A stretch of DNA of 42,692 bases from OM182 bacterium MED-G24 (GCA_002457275.1 NTKD01000010.1:1-42692), one strand, 5' to 3'; shown: positions 25,879 to 36,446, counted from the stretch's first letter. The notes: a model not told the origin generated them from the sequence alone. Made by a program: numbers and translations.

Positions 25879-26406
25879 ATGCATCGCACACTGTTCTATG
25901 TCCCGATAGTCTGCTTCGTTATTATTATGGGGGTACTGGCGTGGGCCTTTACGCTTGAGGATGCGTCGAGACTGCCTTCAGTTCTCATCGATCGACCATT
26001 CCCGGCATTTGAACTACCTATAGTAAAGACTGGTGTCCTGGTCACTGAGCAGGATCTGAAGGGACGACCTGCACTGGTTAACGTGTGGGCGACCTGGTGC
26101 GCCAACTGCCTGATAGAGCACCCGCTTTTCATGGAACTGAAAGACGAAGTACCGATATTCGGCATCAACTATAACGACGACACCGATAAGGCTAAGGCCT
26201 GGCTCCGCCGCCATAGAGACCCCTATCAGTTCAGTATCGTGGATATTGAGGGGAAACTTGCGATCGATCTCGGGGTGTATGGGGCACCAGAGACCTATGT
26301 CATTGATGCGGAAGGCGCTATTCAGTATCGACACGTTGGCATTGTGAGCCGTGAGGACTGGGAGTTGACGCTGGCGCCTCTATTGTCACGATTGGAGTCC
26401 CGGTGA
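25879..26406 (+). CDS. ccmG: Thiol:disulfide interchange protein CcmG/DsbE
   Basis: A 175-residue thioredoxin-like protein with one N-terminal membrane anchor (residues 6-24). The active site is WATWCANCLIEHP, a CxxC with Ala-Asn where E. coli CcmG has Pro-Thr. The GVYGAPETYVIDAEG segment carries the cis-Pro region. It reduces the apocytochrome CxxCH disulfide in the periplasm before haem attachment. It starts two bases after ccmF, and its stop overlaps the GTG start of ccmH. Confidence 0.93.
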   Translation: MHRTLFYVPIVCFVIIMGVLAWAFTLEDASRLPSVLIDRPFPAFELPIVKTGVLVTEQDLKGRPALVNVWATWCANCLIEHPLFMELKDEVPIFGINYNDDTDKAKAWLRRHRDPYQFSIVDIEGKLAIDLGVYGAPETYVIDAEGAIQYRHVGIVSREDWELTLAPLLSRLESR

Positions 26407-26867
26407 AACGCCATTTCGCGAGAGTAGTGTTGCTGGTCCTCTGCTGGTCGCTGGTGTCGGTGTGTTGGGCAACGATTGAAGCCCATCCGTTTCCAGACGA
26501 TGAGCTCCGGAGTCGCTATCACTCCCTGATTTCTGAACTTCGTTGCCCGCAGTGCTTGAACACCAATCTTGCCGGGTCCGATGCGATGATTGCACTGGAC
26601 CTCCGGCGTGAGGTACACAGAATGCTGTTGGCGGGACACTCTGATAATCAGATACGGACGTTCCTGTTTGAGCGTTATGGCGACTTTGTACTTTACAGGC
26701 CCAGGGTCACCAGCCGAACGATTCTTCTCTGGGCGACGCCAGCCTTGTTGCTGTGTCTCGGCGCTTTTGTGTTCTGGCGGGTTGTGGGGGCAGGTGTAGA
26801 TCGACAGCGTACACCGCGAAAGCCGGGCGAAGCGGCGAGACTGCAACGATTGTTGAATGACCGATGA
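26403..26867 (+). CDS. ccmH: Cytochrome c maturation protein CcmH (CycL)
   Basis: A 154-residue protein with a cleavable-looking signal (residues 5-22), the redox motif LRCPQCLN near residue 45, and one C-terminal membrane helix (about 104-125). It works with CcmF and CcmI in handling the apocytochrome thiols. It corresponds to the short N-terminal domain of E. coli CcmH; the TPR part is a separate gene (ccmI) here, as in Pseudomonas and Rhodobacter. The GTG start overlaps the ccmG stop, and its stop overlaps the ATG of ccmI. Confidence 0.93.
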   Translation: MKRHFARVVLLVLCWSLVSVCWATIEAHPFPDDELRSRYHSLISELRCPQCLNTNLAGSDAMIALDLRREVHRMLLAGHSDNQIRTFLFERYGDFVLYRPRVTSRTILLWATPALLLCLGAFVFWRVVGAGVDRQRTPRKPGEAARLQRLLNDR

Positions 26868-28150
26868 TGTTCTGGCTCGTTGCATTGGCATTGTCACTGG
26901 TAGCCAGTGGCTTCATCTTGATCCCCCTCCTACGCTCAGCACGTCGCGCCGAAGCAGATCGGAACAGCACTGTTGTGAGCATTTTTGAAGAGCGGCTGGG
27001 GGAACTCAAGGAGTTGCGGAGTGACGGCAGACTGTCGGACAGTGAGTTTGATGCACTCAAAGAGGAACTGGAGGATTCATTGCTTGCTGAGACCGCAATC
27101 GAATCCAGCGAATCTCCGGAATCCTCTCAAAACAGGCGCATCAGCCCTCAGTGGGTAGCTGCCCTCGCAGTTCTTTTGCCGATTGTCGCTTTTGCATTGT
27201 ACAGTGATGTCGGTCTGTCGCTCGGTGCAATTTCAGATCACAATCTCGCAACCTCGCTCAGGGAGACAGATCCGGGCGATACGACACAGATGCGTCAAAA
27301 TGCAGATCGGCTTCGTCGCCAGTTGGAAAACCAGCCAGACAACCACCAGGGATGGTATCTGCTTGCGACCTACCTGATGAATGCATCGCAACCTGAGCAG
27401 GCTGCACAGGCTTTCGAGCATCTGGTGGCGGCCTATCCTGGGGATGTCGATCTTGCGGCAAGGTACGCAGAGATGCTGTTCATGGCGGATGACCGCACCT
27501 TGTCCACGCGCGTGGAGAAGGCGATGAGCAATGTGGTGAAACTGCAGCCACTGCATACTGGAATGATGGAACTCCGCGGCATGAGCGCCGCGTCTTCCGG
27601 CGACTATCGCAGTGCGTTGAGACATTTTGAACGTGCGTTGTCGACCCTGTCGGGCCGGGAGAGGGCTGCAGAACGAGGGCAGATCCTGGGAGCTGCAATT
27701 GCTCGGGTCAGGGAGATGGCCTCTGCCCATGCCGAAGATCCTCGCCAATCCTCAGAGGAACGACGAATCGAGGTCAAAGTTTCACTCGCGTCTCACCTGG
27801 TCGTGTCTCCTGAAACGCCATTATTCGTGTATGCGCGCGCAGCCGGCGGACCTCCCATGCCACTGGCAGTGCGGCGACTTCTGGCAGCGGACTTGCCAGT
27901 CACCGTGGCGCTGACCGAAGACATGGCCATGATGCCAGGTATGTCACTTGCCAGCTTCGACGATGTCGAGATCGTGGCTCGACTTTCGTCCAGCGGGATT
28001 GCGAACGCTTCGCCGAACGATCTAGAGGCGCGCTCACCGGTAATCAATGTGGAAACGATCAGCGACTCCGTATACCTTGAAATTTCGCAGCGACGTGGTG
28101 AACTGGATGTTGATGGTGAGCGATCAACTGGCAATGATTCGGTGCTGTAA
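26864..28150 (+). CDS. ccmI: Cytochrome c maturation TPR protein CcmI (CycH)
   Basis: A 428-residue inner-membrane protein. Two membrane helices lie at residues 2-24 and about 90-107. They are linked by a charged cytoplasmic coil (RLGELKELRSDGRLSDSEFD) typical of CcmI. TPR-like helices follow at about 140-280 (HQGWYLLATYLMNASQPEQA and others). A periplasmic C-terminal domain ends the protein. CcmI holds the C-terminus of apocytochromes c for the CcmFH lyase. The gene overlaps ccmH by the ATGA sequence and is 21 bp from slyD. Confidence 0.9.
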   Translation: MMFWLVALALSLVASGFILIPLLRSARRAEADRNSTVVSIFEERLGELKELRSDGRLSDSEFDALKEELEDSLLAETAIESSESPESSQNRRISPQWVAALAVLLPIVAFALYSDVGLSLGAISDHNLATSLRETDPGDTTQMRQNADRLRRQLENQPDNHQGWYLLATYLMNASQPEQAAQAFEHLVAAYPGDVDLAARYAEMLFMADDRTLSTRVEKAMSNVVKLQPLHTGMMELRGMSAASSGDYRSALRHFERALSTLSGRERAAERGQILGAAIARVREMASAHAEDPRQSSEERRIEVKVSLASHLVVSPETPLFVYARAAGGPPMPLAVRRLLAADLPVTVALTEDMAMMPGMSLASFDDVEIVARLSSSGIANASPNDLEARSPVINVETISDSVYLEISQRRGELDVDGERSTGNDSVL

Positions 28151-28171
28151 CAAAGTAGTCTGGAAAGCAAA

Positions 28172-28633
28172 ATGAAGATTGGACCCAGAAAAGTGGTGTC
28201 ATTCGAATACAAATTGAGTGATGAATCAGGACAGGAATTTGAGGCATCTGATGATGAATCGATGAAGTTTCTGTTTGGCAGAGGGCAAATACTCCTCGGA
28301 CTTGAAGATGCCCTGAAGGGACACTCCGAAGGAGATGAGGTTATTGTCACCCTGCCACCGGAACGGGCCTATGGTCTGTACGATGAGAATAACCGGCATC
28401 GTATCTCTTCCAAGCATGTTGCTGGGAACATCAAGAGGAAGAAACCAGGTGAGATTATTTCAGTCAATACGCCTTCTGGTGTGCGAAATGCACGCCTTAT
28501 CAAGGCAGGCAAGTTCAATGTGGATATTGACAGCAATCATCCACTTGCCGGCAAGACACTTCGATTTGAGATGACGGTGAAACAGGTGAGGGATGCGAGC
28601 CAGGAAGAGCTGGATCACGGACATGCTCACTAG
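28172..28633 (+). CDS. SlyD-type FKBP peptidyl-prolyl isomerase
   Basis: A 153-residue FKBP of SlyD type: KVVSFEYKLSDESGQEFE, then FLFGRGQILLGLEDALKG, LPPERAYGLYD, the inserted flap (about residues 72-118) and the closing FEMTVKQVRDAS. A short tail ends HGHAH, a reduced form of the metal-binding His-rich tail of E. coli SlyD. It speeds proline isomerisation and chaperones folding in the cytosol. It follows ccmI by 21 bp and is probably the last gene of that transcript. Confidence 0.9.
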   Translation: MKIGPRKVVSFEYKLSDESGQEFEASDDESMKFLFGRGQILLGLEDALKGHSEGDEVIVTLPPERAYGLYDENNRHRISSKHVAGNIKRKKPGEIISVNTPSGVRNARLIKAGKFNVDIDSNHPLAGKTLRFEMTVKQVRDASQEELDHGHAH

Positions 28634-28638
28634 CCAGT

Positions 28639-28868
28639 AATTCGCGGCAACGGGTTCAAAGTGCAGGTTGTCTGAGGGTCTGGTGATGAGGTCGGTCGGC
28701 GGGGTGATATCGGTGGGGTTCCCGTTTTGAATGATCTTCGGGACCAGTAGATCCTCCCGTGCCGCGCTATACCCGAGGGTGACTCTGACCGGGTTCCCCT
28801 AGACGCCCATGGCGACGACAATCCCTGTATTCCCAAGTATCCATAGGATTGCTCGTCGGATTCCCACC
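28639..28868 (-). other. 230-bp spacer with a coding-like remnant
   Basis: On the minus strand one frame reads RRAILWILGNTGIVVAMGV, a TAG at 28799-28801, then VRVTLGYSAAREDLLVPKII and PVAANYW. The composition looks protein-like, with a membrane helix followed by a polar part, but I do not recognise the family and it is interrupted. It may be the debris of a lost gene between slyD and the mutase gene. Confidence 0.25.
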
Positions 28869-31037
28869 TTAGCCTCGTGTCAATGACGTACGCGCCTCGA
28901 TGAGGCTGAGTACTTCGTCCGAGGAAACCGTGACCGGTGTACCGGGTCCGAATACGCCGTGAACACCGGAGTTATACAGAAACCCATAGTCCTGTTTTGG
29001 GATCACGCCACCGACAACCACGACGATATGATCCGCGCCGGCTGCCTTGAGCTCTGCAAGAAGGTCGGGGACCATTGTCTTGTGTGCGCCTGCCAGTGAG
29101 GAAACACCGATGGCATGGACCTCCTCACGGATGGCCTGGTCTACGACCTCCTTGGGCAAAGAGAACATAGGGGTCAACGCTGTGCGAAATCCTGCGTCAG
29201 CAAATGAGGACGCGATGACTTTCGCACCCCTGTCATGTCCATCCTGCCCGAGTTTGCAGACAAGGATGGCGGGCGCGGTCTCGTTTTCAGCCGTGAACGC
29301 CTTGATCCGGGTCGTCAGATCCTGCCATGACTGATCGTCGTTCATGGCCTCACCATAGACGCCCGAAACTGTTCTGGTCTCTGCCTCATACCTTGAGTAC
29401 GCATCCTCCAGCGCCAGCGTAATCTCACCGCCAGTGGCACGAGCCCGTGTGGCGATAACGGCGAGATCAAGCAGATTCCCAGAGTTGTTGTCGGCCGCCT
29501 CCCGAAGATCCTTCAGGTGTGTCTGAACCTGCTGCTCATCTCGATGAATCCTGATTTCTGCCAGTCTGTCCAGCTGTTTTTTGAGTACCTCTGAGTTCTC
29601 GATTTCGAGAACTTCAATCTGGTCGGGTGTCTTGGTCTGATACTTGTTGACGCCAACGATGACCTGTTCACCATTGTCGATCTGAGCCTGTCGTTTCGCG
29701 GCTGCTGATTCGATCCGCAACTTGGGTAGGCCGGTTTCGATGGCACTTGCCATACCTCCCTTGTCTTCAATCTCGACGATCAGGTCCCATGCGCGGTCGG
29801 CCAGTTGACTCGTGAGTGATTCCATCATGTAGGAACCACCCCAAGGATCAATGACGTCTGTAATGCCGGTTTCTTCCTGCAGAATCAACTGGGTATTCCT
29901 CGCTAACCGTGCACTGCTCTCTGACGGTAGGGCGATGGCTTCGTCCAGCGCGTTGGTGTGTAAAGACTGCGTACCTCCGAAAACGGCAGCCATGGCTTCG
30001 ATCGTCGTGCGCACAACGTTGTTGTGAGGGTCCTGTTCAGTTAGCGACCAGCCGGAGGTCTGACTGTGTGTCCTCAGCATTTTCGATCGTGGATTTCCGG
30101 GATTAAATTCATCAACGATTCGAGACCACAGTAACCGAGCCGCTCGAAGTTTGGCAATCTCCATATAGAAGTTCATCCCGATTCCCCAGAAGAAGGACAA
30201 TCTGGGCGCAAAGTCGTCGATGTCCAGACCGGCAGCGAGAGCGCAACGGATGTACTCTTTGCCGTCTGCAAGCGTATAGGCCAGCTCCAATGCGGCGTCA
30301 GCACCAGCTTCCTGGATATGGTATCCCGATATCGAAATAGTATTAAAACGGGGCATGTGCTCCGTGCAGTAAGCGATGATGTCGCCGACGATTCGCATCG
30401 AAGGCCCTGGTGGGTAGATATAGGTATTACGTACTAGAAACTCTTTCAGAATGTCATTCTGGATAGTGCCTGATAAGTCAGCTTGCGCGACCCCCTGTTC
30501 CTCTGCAGCGACGATGTATCCGGCCAAAATGGGTAGCACGGAGCCATTCATGGTCATGGACACAGAAACCTGGTCCAGCGGTATCCCATCAAACAGGAGC
30601 TTCATGTCCTCGACAGAATCGACAGCGACACCAGCCTTTCCCACGTCGTGGATTGCCCGTTCGTGATCCGAGTCGTACCCCCGGTGGGTGGCGAGGTCAA
30701 AAGCGACCGAGATACCCTGCGCACCTTCCGACAGGAGTTGGTGATAGAACGCGTTGGATTCTTCGGCAGTGGAAAACCCCGCGTATTGTCGAATTGTCCA
30801 GGGTCGTCCCGCATACATGGTCGCCTGCGGACCACGGATGTACGGTTCAAGGCCAGGCAATGTGTCTTTTGTTGCAGATCCAGAAATATCCTCTGCAGTA
30901 TAGAGTGGCGATAGTTCGATACCCTCCGCAGTTTGTACCTTCAGGCTGTCAACAGGCTTCCCCTTCATGAGTTTGCCTGCCGCCTTTGCCCAGTCTTCGA
31001 GGCTGCTCTTGGGTGGCGTATAGCGGTTGTCACTCAT
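28869..31037 (-). CDS. scpA: Methylmalonyl-CoA mutase
   Basis: A 722-residue B12-dependent mutase converting (R)-methylmalonyl-CoA to succinyl-CoA. The N-terminal TIM barrel includes [20 protein letters not shown] and [13 protein letters not shown]. The C-terminal cobalamin domain has [13 protein letters not shown], with the lower-ligand His. It is a single-chain (homodimer-type) enzyme of normal length. The ATG at 31037 matches the conserved start and overlaps the epimerase gene by 8 bp; ATGs at 31061-31064 and the frame to 31109 are alternatives. It is the last gene of a four-gene propionate operon. Confidence 0.95.
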   Translation of the reverse strand: MSDNRYTPPKSSLEDWAKAAGKLMKGKPVDSLKVQTAEGIELSPLYTAEDISGSATKDTLPGLEPYIRGPQATMYAGRPWTIRQYAGFSTAEESNAFYHQLLSEGAQGISVAFDLATHRGYDSDHERAIHDVGKAGVAVDSVEDMKLLFDGIPLDQVSVSMTMNGSVLPILAGYIVAAEEQGVAQADLSGTIQNDILKEFLVRNTYIYPPGPSMRIVGDIIAYCTEHMPRFNTISISGYHIQEAGADAALELAYTLADGKEYIRCALAAGLDIDDFAPRLSFFWGIGMNFYMEIAKLRAARLLWSRIVDEFNPGNPRSKMLRTHSQTSGWSLTEQDPHNNVVRTTIEAMAAVFGGTQSLHTNALDEAIALPSESSARLARNTQLILQEETGITDVIDPWGGSYMMESLTSQLADRAWDLIVEIEDKGGMASAIETGLPKLRIESAAAKRQAQIDNGEQVIVGVNKYQTKTPDQIEVLEIENSEVLKKQLDRLAEIRIHRDEQQVQTHLKDLREAADNNSGNLLDLAVIATRARATGGEITLALEDAYSRYEAETRTVSGVYGEAMNDDQSWQDLTTRIKAFTAENETAPAILVCKLGQDGHDRGAKVIASSFADAGFRTALTPMFSLPKEVVDQAIREEVHAIGVSSLAGAHKTMVPDLLAELKAAGADHIVVVVGGVIPKQDYGFLYNSGVHGVFGPGTPVTVSSDEVLSLIEARTSLTRG

Positions 31038-31476
31038 TTGCGGCTCTGTCGGTTTGTTCATCATGGTGAGCATCTTCTGGATACTCGTTGAGCTCGATGA
31101 GTACGCCATCGCATGACTTCGGGTGAATAAAAATCACACGCGTACCGTGTGCGCCAATAGAAGGCTTGTCGGTGATGAACCGATAACCCTTTTCCTGCAG
31201 GCGCAGGATATCGGCGTCAAGGTCATCGGTTCTAAAACACAGGTGGTGAATACCTGGCCCTCGCTGCTCCAGGTATTTCACCAGTGGGCCGCCGCCGTCG
31301 CTTGGGTGAACCAGTTCGATGCTGGTGCCTGGGACCGGAAAAAAAGCTGTTGTCGTCTGTGCGGCAGCAACCTCTTCGGTACCCTGAAATTCCAGACCGA
31401 AGTCCTCCATGAAGCGGGAGATGGCCCGCGTTAGATCAGGTACAGCGATCGCGATGTGATCGAGTGCGGTGATCAT
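31030..31476 (-). CDS. mce: Methylmalonyl-CoA epimerase
   Basis: A 148-residue vicinal-oxygen-chelate protein. [10 protein letters not shown] near residue 6 and [14 protein letters not shown] near 73 give metal-binding His residues, and VLIELNEY near the end gives the Glu ligand. It interconverts (S)- and (R)-methylmalonyl-CoA, joining the carboxylase product to the mutase. Its ATG overlaps the stop of the biotin carboxylase gene (ATGA), and its end overlaps the mutase start, so the three are co-translated. Confidence 0.93.
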   Translation of the reverse strand: MITALDHIAIAVPDLTRAISRFMEDFGLEFQGTEEVAAAQTTTAFFPVPGTSIELVHPSDGGGPLVKYLEQRGPGIHHLCFRTDDLDADILRLQEKGYRFITDKPSIGAHGTRVIFIHPKSCDGVLIELNEYPEDAHHDEQTDRAANE

Positions 31477-34289
31477 GGTCGGGCTCCGTCGTCAGATTCC
31501 AGGCGTAGCGTTCGCAGGAACTCATCCGTCTCGGATCGTCGGAGAGCGGCCATTTCGTCTGGGGTTGGTAGTGTGATGATCTCGTCGGGGGTGACCTTGA
31601 AGATAGGCTGTCCCTTTTTGATGATCGTCTGATCCTCTCCAATCAGTACTTTATCGATGGTTCCTGAGAATGGTGCTCTGACCTTGTTGAACATCTTCAT
31701 GACCTCGATGACGCAGAGATCATCTCCTGTTTCGAAGTGGTCCCCTGGTTCAACGAGCGGCGGGCGATCGGGCGCCTCGCGCGAATAGAACATACCACCG
31801 GAAGGTGCAGAAATTTCGTCCCCGGCGGCTACCGGTGGTGGTGACAGGTATCGCAAACTCTCTGCTGTTGTATCTGGATCGCGGGTCCAATTAGGCAACT
31901 CAACTGTCAGATCCGCATTAACACGAAGTTCGAAAAAGCGTGCACGATCCGCGATGTAGGGCAGCAGGTTCAACAATTCAAGTCCGATCTGATGACCGGC
32001 ATGTGCACCGACGACGTCATCTCGGGCCTCGGTGTGCAGATTGCCATCGGGTCCCATCAGATCGCGTGCCGAAAGTTCACGGATGAAGGAGAGACCCGTT
32101 TCGAGGATTTCCAGGTCCTCTGGCCAGATCGTATACAAGGCAGGTGTGTTGTCGTCCGGAAGCATGTTGAGGAACTCATAGATGTCAGCGAGCACAAACA
32201 ACCTGTTCCTGTGCCATGACACGGCTCGGTCAGTAACCGTGAAGTCCCCCTGGTACCTTGCGAGCCAACCGGCGAGATAGTGGGGTTGATCTAGCAATCT
32301 TTCCACCGCCCGAATAACCAGATTCGACTTTCTCGCCATGACATCTGAGATCGCCGCGTTGTGACTGGCGTCTTCTGTCCCGGACAGGTAGCGCTGTTCG
32401 ATCTGGCGCCACGCATAGGACAGGTCAATATCGGACGCGCAGCGAGTTAGTTGTCCAACGGCGGTCAGGTAGGGCAGTGTGAAACTGGTCGCCGGTCTAG
32501 CCTGTACGTTCTGGCCGGTGAACCAATTGATTAACCCATAGTGGAAGTTCAGGTTGGTGCTGAGGTTCTCACCTGTGATTTTCATTTTACGGAGGATTGT
32601 CGCCGCACGTTCGAACGTATCTTCGCGACTCAGGCCGGTGGTGAGTTCCAGCGCAATATTCGAGTCGTAAGCACCGGCAAGGTGATAACGCATGAACATA
32701 TCGGTGTCGGGGTTGGTGAGGCAGATCCCCTGATCATCCCTGATTTCGCCTTCGAGTGGCGATGACCAATCGGTGATCACACCACCGGCGTGGGGTCTCA
32801 GTGCATCGTCGCTCGCGTTCAGTCGAATTTCCGCTGATGCTCCTTCCCGCCTGATCCGCTCGGGACAAGGGAGTCGAGCACCATGTCGGGCCAGGAGCAC
32901 CATGAGTTCGATGATCGCATCGACTTCAAAGCGGTCGTTGTGATCCTCTGGGTTTATGAATCTCAAACTGTAGCAAAGTTCGCTGACGCGATGTTCGACC
33001 TGGACGCGAGTGTTCATTTCCATGAAGAAGTGGTTGTCCTGGTCAACGATACATTCGAATGTGGAGACGGAGTCGAGTCCGACAGCTGCACCAAATCTGA
33101 CTGCCTCCTCCTCCATTCGGATTAGGGTTGCGAGATCCTGTTTTAGTGAGGCCACTGCGGATTCCTGGCCCGCATCGTTAGCTTTCAGGATGCCATCTTC
33201 AAGTTCGGGGACTGTGAGCGACAATTCGAGTAGCTTTTGCTCATTCATCTGAACTGAACAATCACGTCCACCCATGGTGAGGCACCACTCGCCATTTCCC
33301 ACAACCTGAATTTCAACGTGGCGAACGGTCTCAATGTTGAGTTCTGCAAGCACATTCTTGTTGTCGCCAACGCCCCCGGCGCGTACTTCCGACAGAATTT
33401 CACGAAAGAGCGTGTCCACACGTCCGCATGCGGCGTCAATGGACTCAGAACTGCTATCGGAGGGAGCGTCAAGAATGCGTTGTCCCTTACCGCCACCGCC
33501 ACCGATAGCCTTCAGGCGGATACGGTACCTGGGATGAAGACGCATGAGGTCAGCGACACATGCAGTCAGCGTCTCGCTCAAGTCATCGATCGAGAAGAGG
33601 TCTACACCTTGTTCATAGGATGTCTCCAATACCGCGGAAACAGCTTCTTTGAGTTCCATCGTGGCGATATCAAGGTCGAATCCCTGTTCACTGATCAGTG
33701 AAGACAAAGCCGCCTTGTCCGGGTACAGACGTTCCAGTGTCAGTTCGGTGGCATTGTCGACGCCTGGAGTGACTGACACGTCTTCAGCGATTGCCGTTCG
33801 TTTGGCAAGATCTTTGTTACCGGCTGATCGTACGGTTCTTGAACAGGGGCCAATAAAGTTCAAGCCCGCATCTTCCAGCGCGGAGACCAGCGTTTCATCT
33901 TCGGCCATGAAACCGTAACCGGCAAACACCGCGTTATAGTTGTGCGCATGCGCGATTTGAACGATCTCATGGATGCGTTCAAGACGTTCCTCTTTCGTCG
34001 CGCCACTGTAGTCCGGTACGCGATGGACCCGCTCATCCGGCAGTCCCTTCCGCAACTCGGGAGACAATGCTTCGGTATAGGTGATTGAGTCCTTCTCTGA
34101 AAGCAGGATGCCGTAGTGCTCGATTCCGAGTTCTTCGAACACCGTCATTGCTTCGATCCGAATAGGCCCGCGGCAGATGATCAGCGGCTGAACATCTGAA
34201 CAGTCAAACGAGCGACGCCAGGTCGATCCACCTGTCTTTCGGCGGTTCTGGTGTATAAGCGGATTTCGGTGGTACCACTGACCGGACAC
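31473..34289 (-). CDS. Atypical biotin carboxylase/biotin carrier fusion, predicted propionyl-CoA carboxylase alpha subunit
   Basis: A 938-residue protein. The N-terminal carboxylase part begins PLIICRGPIRIEAM (usual form: ILIANRGEIA) and holds KAIGGGGGKGQR (ATP-grasp loop), RHVEIQVVGNG, GGRDCSVQ and FFMEMNTRVQVEH. The ATP-grasp domain carries an insertion of roughly 70 residues before the glycine loop. A long middle region (about 560-790) of unclear fold follows. The C-terminal biotinyl domain has EVMKMF (Lys865; EAMKM is usual). It would carboxylate biotin and, with the carboxyltransferase encoded 11 bp upstream, make methylmalonyl-CoA. The GTG start at 34289 has CGGAG six bases before it. 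Several active-site neighbours differ from the standard subunits. Confidence 0.85.
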   Translation of the reverse strand: MSGQWYHRNPLIHQNRRKTGGSTWRRSFDCSDVQPLIICRGPIRIEAMTVFEELGIEHYGILLSEKDSITYTEALSPELRKGLPDERVHRVPDYSGATKEERLERIHEIVQIAHAHNYNAVFAGYGFMAEDETLVSALEDAGLNFIGPCSRTVRSAGNKDLAKRTAIAEDVSVTPGVDNATELTLERLYPDKAALSSLISEQGFDLDIATMELKEAVSAVLETSYEQGVDLFSIDDLSETLTACVADLMRLHPRYRIRLKAIGGGGGKGQRILDAPSDSSSESIDAACGRVDTLFREILSEVRAGGVGDNKNVLAELNIETVRHVEIQVVGNGEWCLTMGGRDCSVQMNEQKLLELSLTVPELEDGILKANDAGQESAVASLKQDLATLIRMEEEAVRFGAAVGLDSVSTFECIVDQDNHFFMEMNTRVQVEHRVSELCYSLRFINPEDHNDRFEVDAIIELMVLLARHGARLPCPERIRREGASAEIRLNASDDALRPHAGGVITDWSSPLEGEIRDDQGICLTNPDTDMFMRYHLAGAYDSNIALELTTGLSREDTFERAATILRKMKITGENLSTNLNFHYGLINWFTGQNVQARPATSFTLPYLTAVGQLTRCASDIDLSYAWRQIEQRYLSGTEDASHNAAISDVMARKSNLVIRAVERLLDQPHYLAGWLARYQGDFTVTDRAVSWHRNRLFVLADIYEFLNMLPDDNTPALYTIWPEDLEILETGLSFIRELSARDLMGPDGNLHTEARDDVVGAHAGHQIGLELLNLLPYIADRARFFELRVNADLTVELPNWTRDPDTTAESLRYLSPPPVAAGDEISAPSGGMFYSREAPDRPPLVEPGDHFETGDDLCVIEVMKMFNKVRAPFSGTIDKVLIGEDQTIIKKGQPIFKVTPDEIITLPTPDEMAALRRSETDEFLRTLRLESDDGARP

Positions 34290-34300
34290 AAATTACTCCG

Positions 34301-35935
34301 TTAGTGAAATTCTCGCTGGATACCGTTGAACGGCCCTGGCTCGTAGTGATCAAGGTGGAATTTCATGTGCTCGGCAAGTATCTGCCGCAGATTCTGTGGC
34401 ATAACCATCTGAGAAATGGACCCCAGGCTGAGCGCTTCCTTCGGATTCATCAGTTCTTCTTCGTACCGTCGCGCCAGCTTTGACTCTTCCTGCGCGAGCC
34501 ACGCGTCATCATGATCCGCTGCTTGCTTTCGAATTGAACGCAGTTCGTCTTTGTAAACAAACTCAACACCTGGCGGGCCCATGACTGCAACCCGGGTTGG
34601 TGGCAATGCGATGACGAGATCAGCTCCGGTCGGATAGTTGTTATAGGAAGCGTAGGCGCCACCGATGGCGTTTCTCACCAGTACCAGGAGGCGTGGGGTA
34701 CGCAGATCGATTATTGCGTCCAGCATGGCACGTCCCGCCTGGACGATACCGCGACTTTCCTGATCTCGCCCTGGCAGGAAGCCGGTTGTATCTTCCATGA
34801 AAATAACCGGGATGTTGTAGAGGTTACAGAACCTGATGAAGCGGGCGTTCTTATAGGCTGCGTCGATGTCGATTTGTCCCGAGCCAACGGCGGAGTTGTT
34901 GGCAACGAAGCCGACGACCTGGCCACCCAGCCGCCCAAAACATGTGATGGTATTGCGCGCCCGGTCAGGCTGTATTTCGAAGTAATCACCGTGGTCGCAG
35001 ATCTGCTGGATGATGATGCTCACGTCGAAAGGTGTGTTGAACCCTGCGGGGGAATCAAATGCGACCCGGAATAACCTGTCAATATCGCTGGTCTCACGAT
35101 CGATTGGGTCAGACGTGTTTTGAAAAGGGGCGAGTTCGCTATTGTTCCTGGGGAGGTACTTCAAGAGTTCCTTCGCCTTGATCAGAGCGCTTACCTCGTC
35201 TTCAACAACAAGATCTGTCACACCTGTTTGACTGTGCACGTCTGGGCCACCCAAAGCATCCGGTTCAATATCTTCACCGAGTACCGACTTCACGACGGCT
35301 GCTCCGGTCAGACCGAAAAAGGTCTCTCTGGGTTGAATCAGGAAGCTCCCCTGTCTCGGAAGGTAGGAGCCTCCGCCCGCGTTGAAGCCAAACATGCACA
35401 TGATGGATGGCACGACACCGCTGATTTTTCGAAGTGCGGTAAATGCCTTGGCGTAACCGTCAAGGCCACCGACACCGGCGGGCACATAGGCACCTGAGGA
35501 GTCGTTCATCCCAATCAACGGAATCTTGCGTTCACCTGCCAGTTCAAACAATTTCGCTAATTTTTCACCGTTGGTGGCATCCATCGATCCAGCGCGGACG
35601 GTGAAATCATGTCCATAAATCGCGACGTCTCTTCCATCGATATTGAGTACGGCGGTGACAAGGGAAGCCCCATCCAGGTTCGGTCCCCAGTTCTGATACA
35701 GTACTTTCGGAGTCGCGTTCGACAACACGCCCAGTCGTTCCCATACGGTCATCCGATTCTTGGCGTGTTGACGCTGAATGTTCTTCCAGCTTGGCGCAGT
35801 CTGCGGACGCTCTAGGAGCTCTTTCGTTGACGCGAGCGTTGTTTCATATGGACTCTGCGTGCTAACACCGTTGGATGATGTGTGATCTGGAACCTGCAGA
35901 GGGTTTGTCAGGGAAGGTAAAGGTCGGGTACTCAT
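34301..35935 (-). CDS. Acyl-CoA (propionyl-CoA) carboxyltransferase subunit
   Basis: A 544-residue carboxyltransferase with two crotonase-like halves. The N half includes [20 protein letters not shown] and [15 protein letters not shown]; the C half includes [19 protein letters not shown] and [13 protein letters not shown]. It moves carboxylate from biotin to an acyl-CoA, most likely propionyl-CoA because the epimerase and mutase follow. The ATG at 35935 is the first gene of the operon. A roughly 50-residue polar N-terminal extension precedes the conserved core. Confidence 0.92.
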   Translation of the reverse strand: MSTRPLPSLTNPLQVPDHTSSNGVSTQSPYETTLASTKELLERPQTAPSWKNIQRQHAKNRMTVWERLGVLSNATPKVLYQNWGPNLDGASLVTAVLNIDGRDVAIYGHDFTVRAGSMDATNGEKLAKLFELAGERKIPLIGMNDSSGAYVPAGVGGLDGYAKAFTALRKISGVVPSIMCMFGFNAGGGSYLPRQGSFLIQPRETFFGLTGAAVVKSVLGEDIEPDALGGPDVHSQTGVTDLVVEDEVSALIKAKELLKYLPRNNSELAPFQNTSDPIDRETSDIDRLFRVAFDSPAGFNTPFDVSIIIQQICDHGDYFEIQPDRARNTITCFGRLGGQVVGFVANNSAVGSGQIDIDAAYKNARFIRFCNLYNIPVIFMEDTTGFLPGRDQESRGIVQAGRAMLDAIIDLRTPRLLVLVRNAIGGAYASYNNYPTGADLVIALPPTRVAVMGPPGVEFVYKDELRSIRKQAADHDDAWLAQEESKLARRYEEELMNPKEALSLGSISQMVMPQNLRQILAEHMKFHLDHYEPGPFNGIQREFH

Positions 35936-36446
35936 GGTTCAGTATTCAGTAGGGGCGGGGATTGTAACATCGGGTTTTTGTGAAACACACGCTCACAGTA
36001 TCCGCCGACTCGCTGACCAGGACAGTGGCCAGATAGTCAAATTGTACAAAAAATGCTCAATTTCGCAGTTTGTCGCCTAGCCTTGCCGCTGAATCGTGAA
36101 ATTGTGACCCAGTTCAAAGTTTCTGCCAGCTTTACCATCGCATACTTGGCTTCAAGAAATAGAGTCCCTTGCTTCGGACTGACCGAGCATGAGGGGCCAC
36201 AAACGATAAAGGATGGCTATCAAGGATGTATGATCAGACAGTGGGGAAGGAACAATAAGGGAACTATGTTAAATCCCAACATCATTCCGGTTGATTTCGC
36301 CAGTGAGGGGCTTATCCCCGCCGATGAAATCCCAACGATGACCCGTCGCCTTTGACCCGCCGGCTCGAGCGATTTGAGCTGGACCAGGAGGACTTTGGTC
36401 ATGGCATTACAGCCAAGCTCTGCAGGTCATAACGACAAATACTCGG
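35936..36446. other. 511-bp region: propionate-operon promoter side and possible eroded 5' part of the next gene
   Basis: The left 300 bp should contain the minus-strand promoter of the carboxyltransferase operon; a TACAAT-like box on the minus strand near 36045 is only suggestive. From 36266 a plus-strand frame with an AAGGGA ribosome site reads MLNPNIIPVDFASEGLIPAD and stops at 36355. A second frame (36355-36432) reads RRLERFELDQEDFGHGITAK. A third frame runs into the next gene. The three frames together look like one coding region broken by frameshifts. A very good ribosome site (AGGAGGA, 36386-36392) precedes ATG 36401, which opens only 17 codons. Confidence 0.3.

Noticed and set aside
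26322-26897. 191-codon minus-strand frame across ccmG, ccmH and ccmI
   Set aside because: It is antisense to three well-identified ccm genes and has no domain features.
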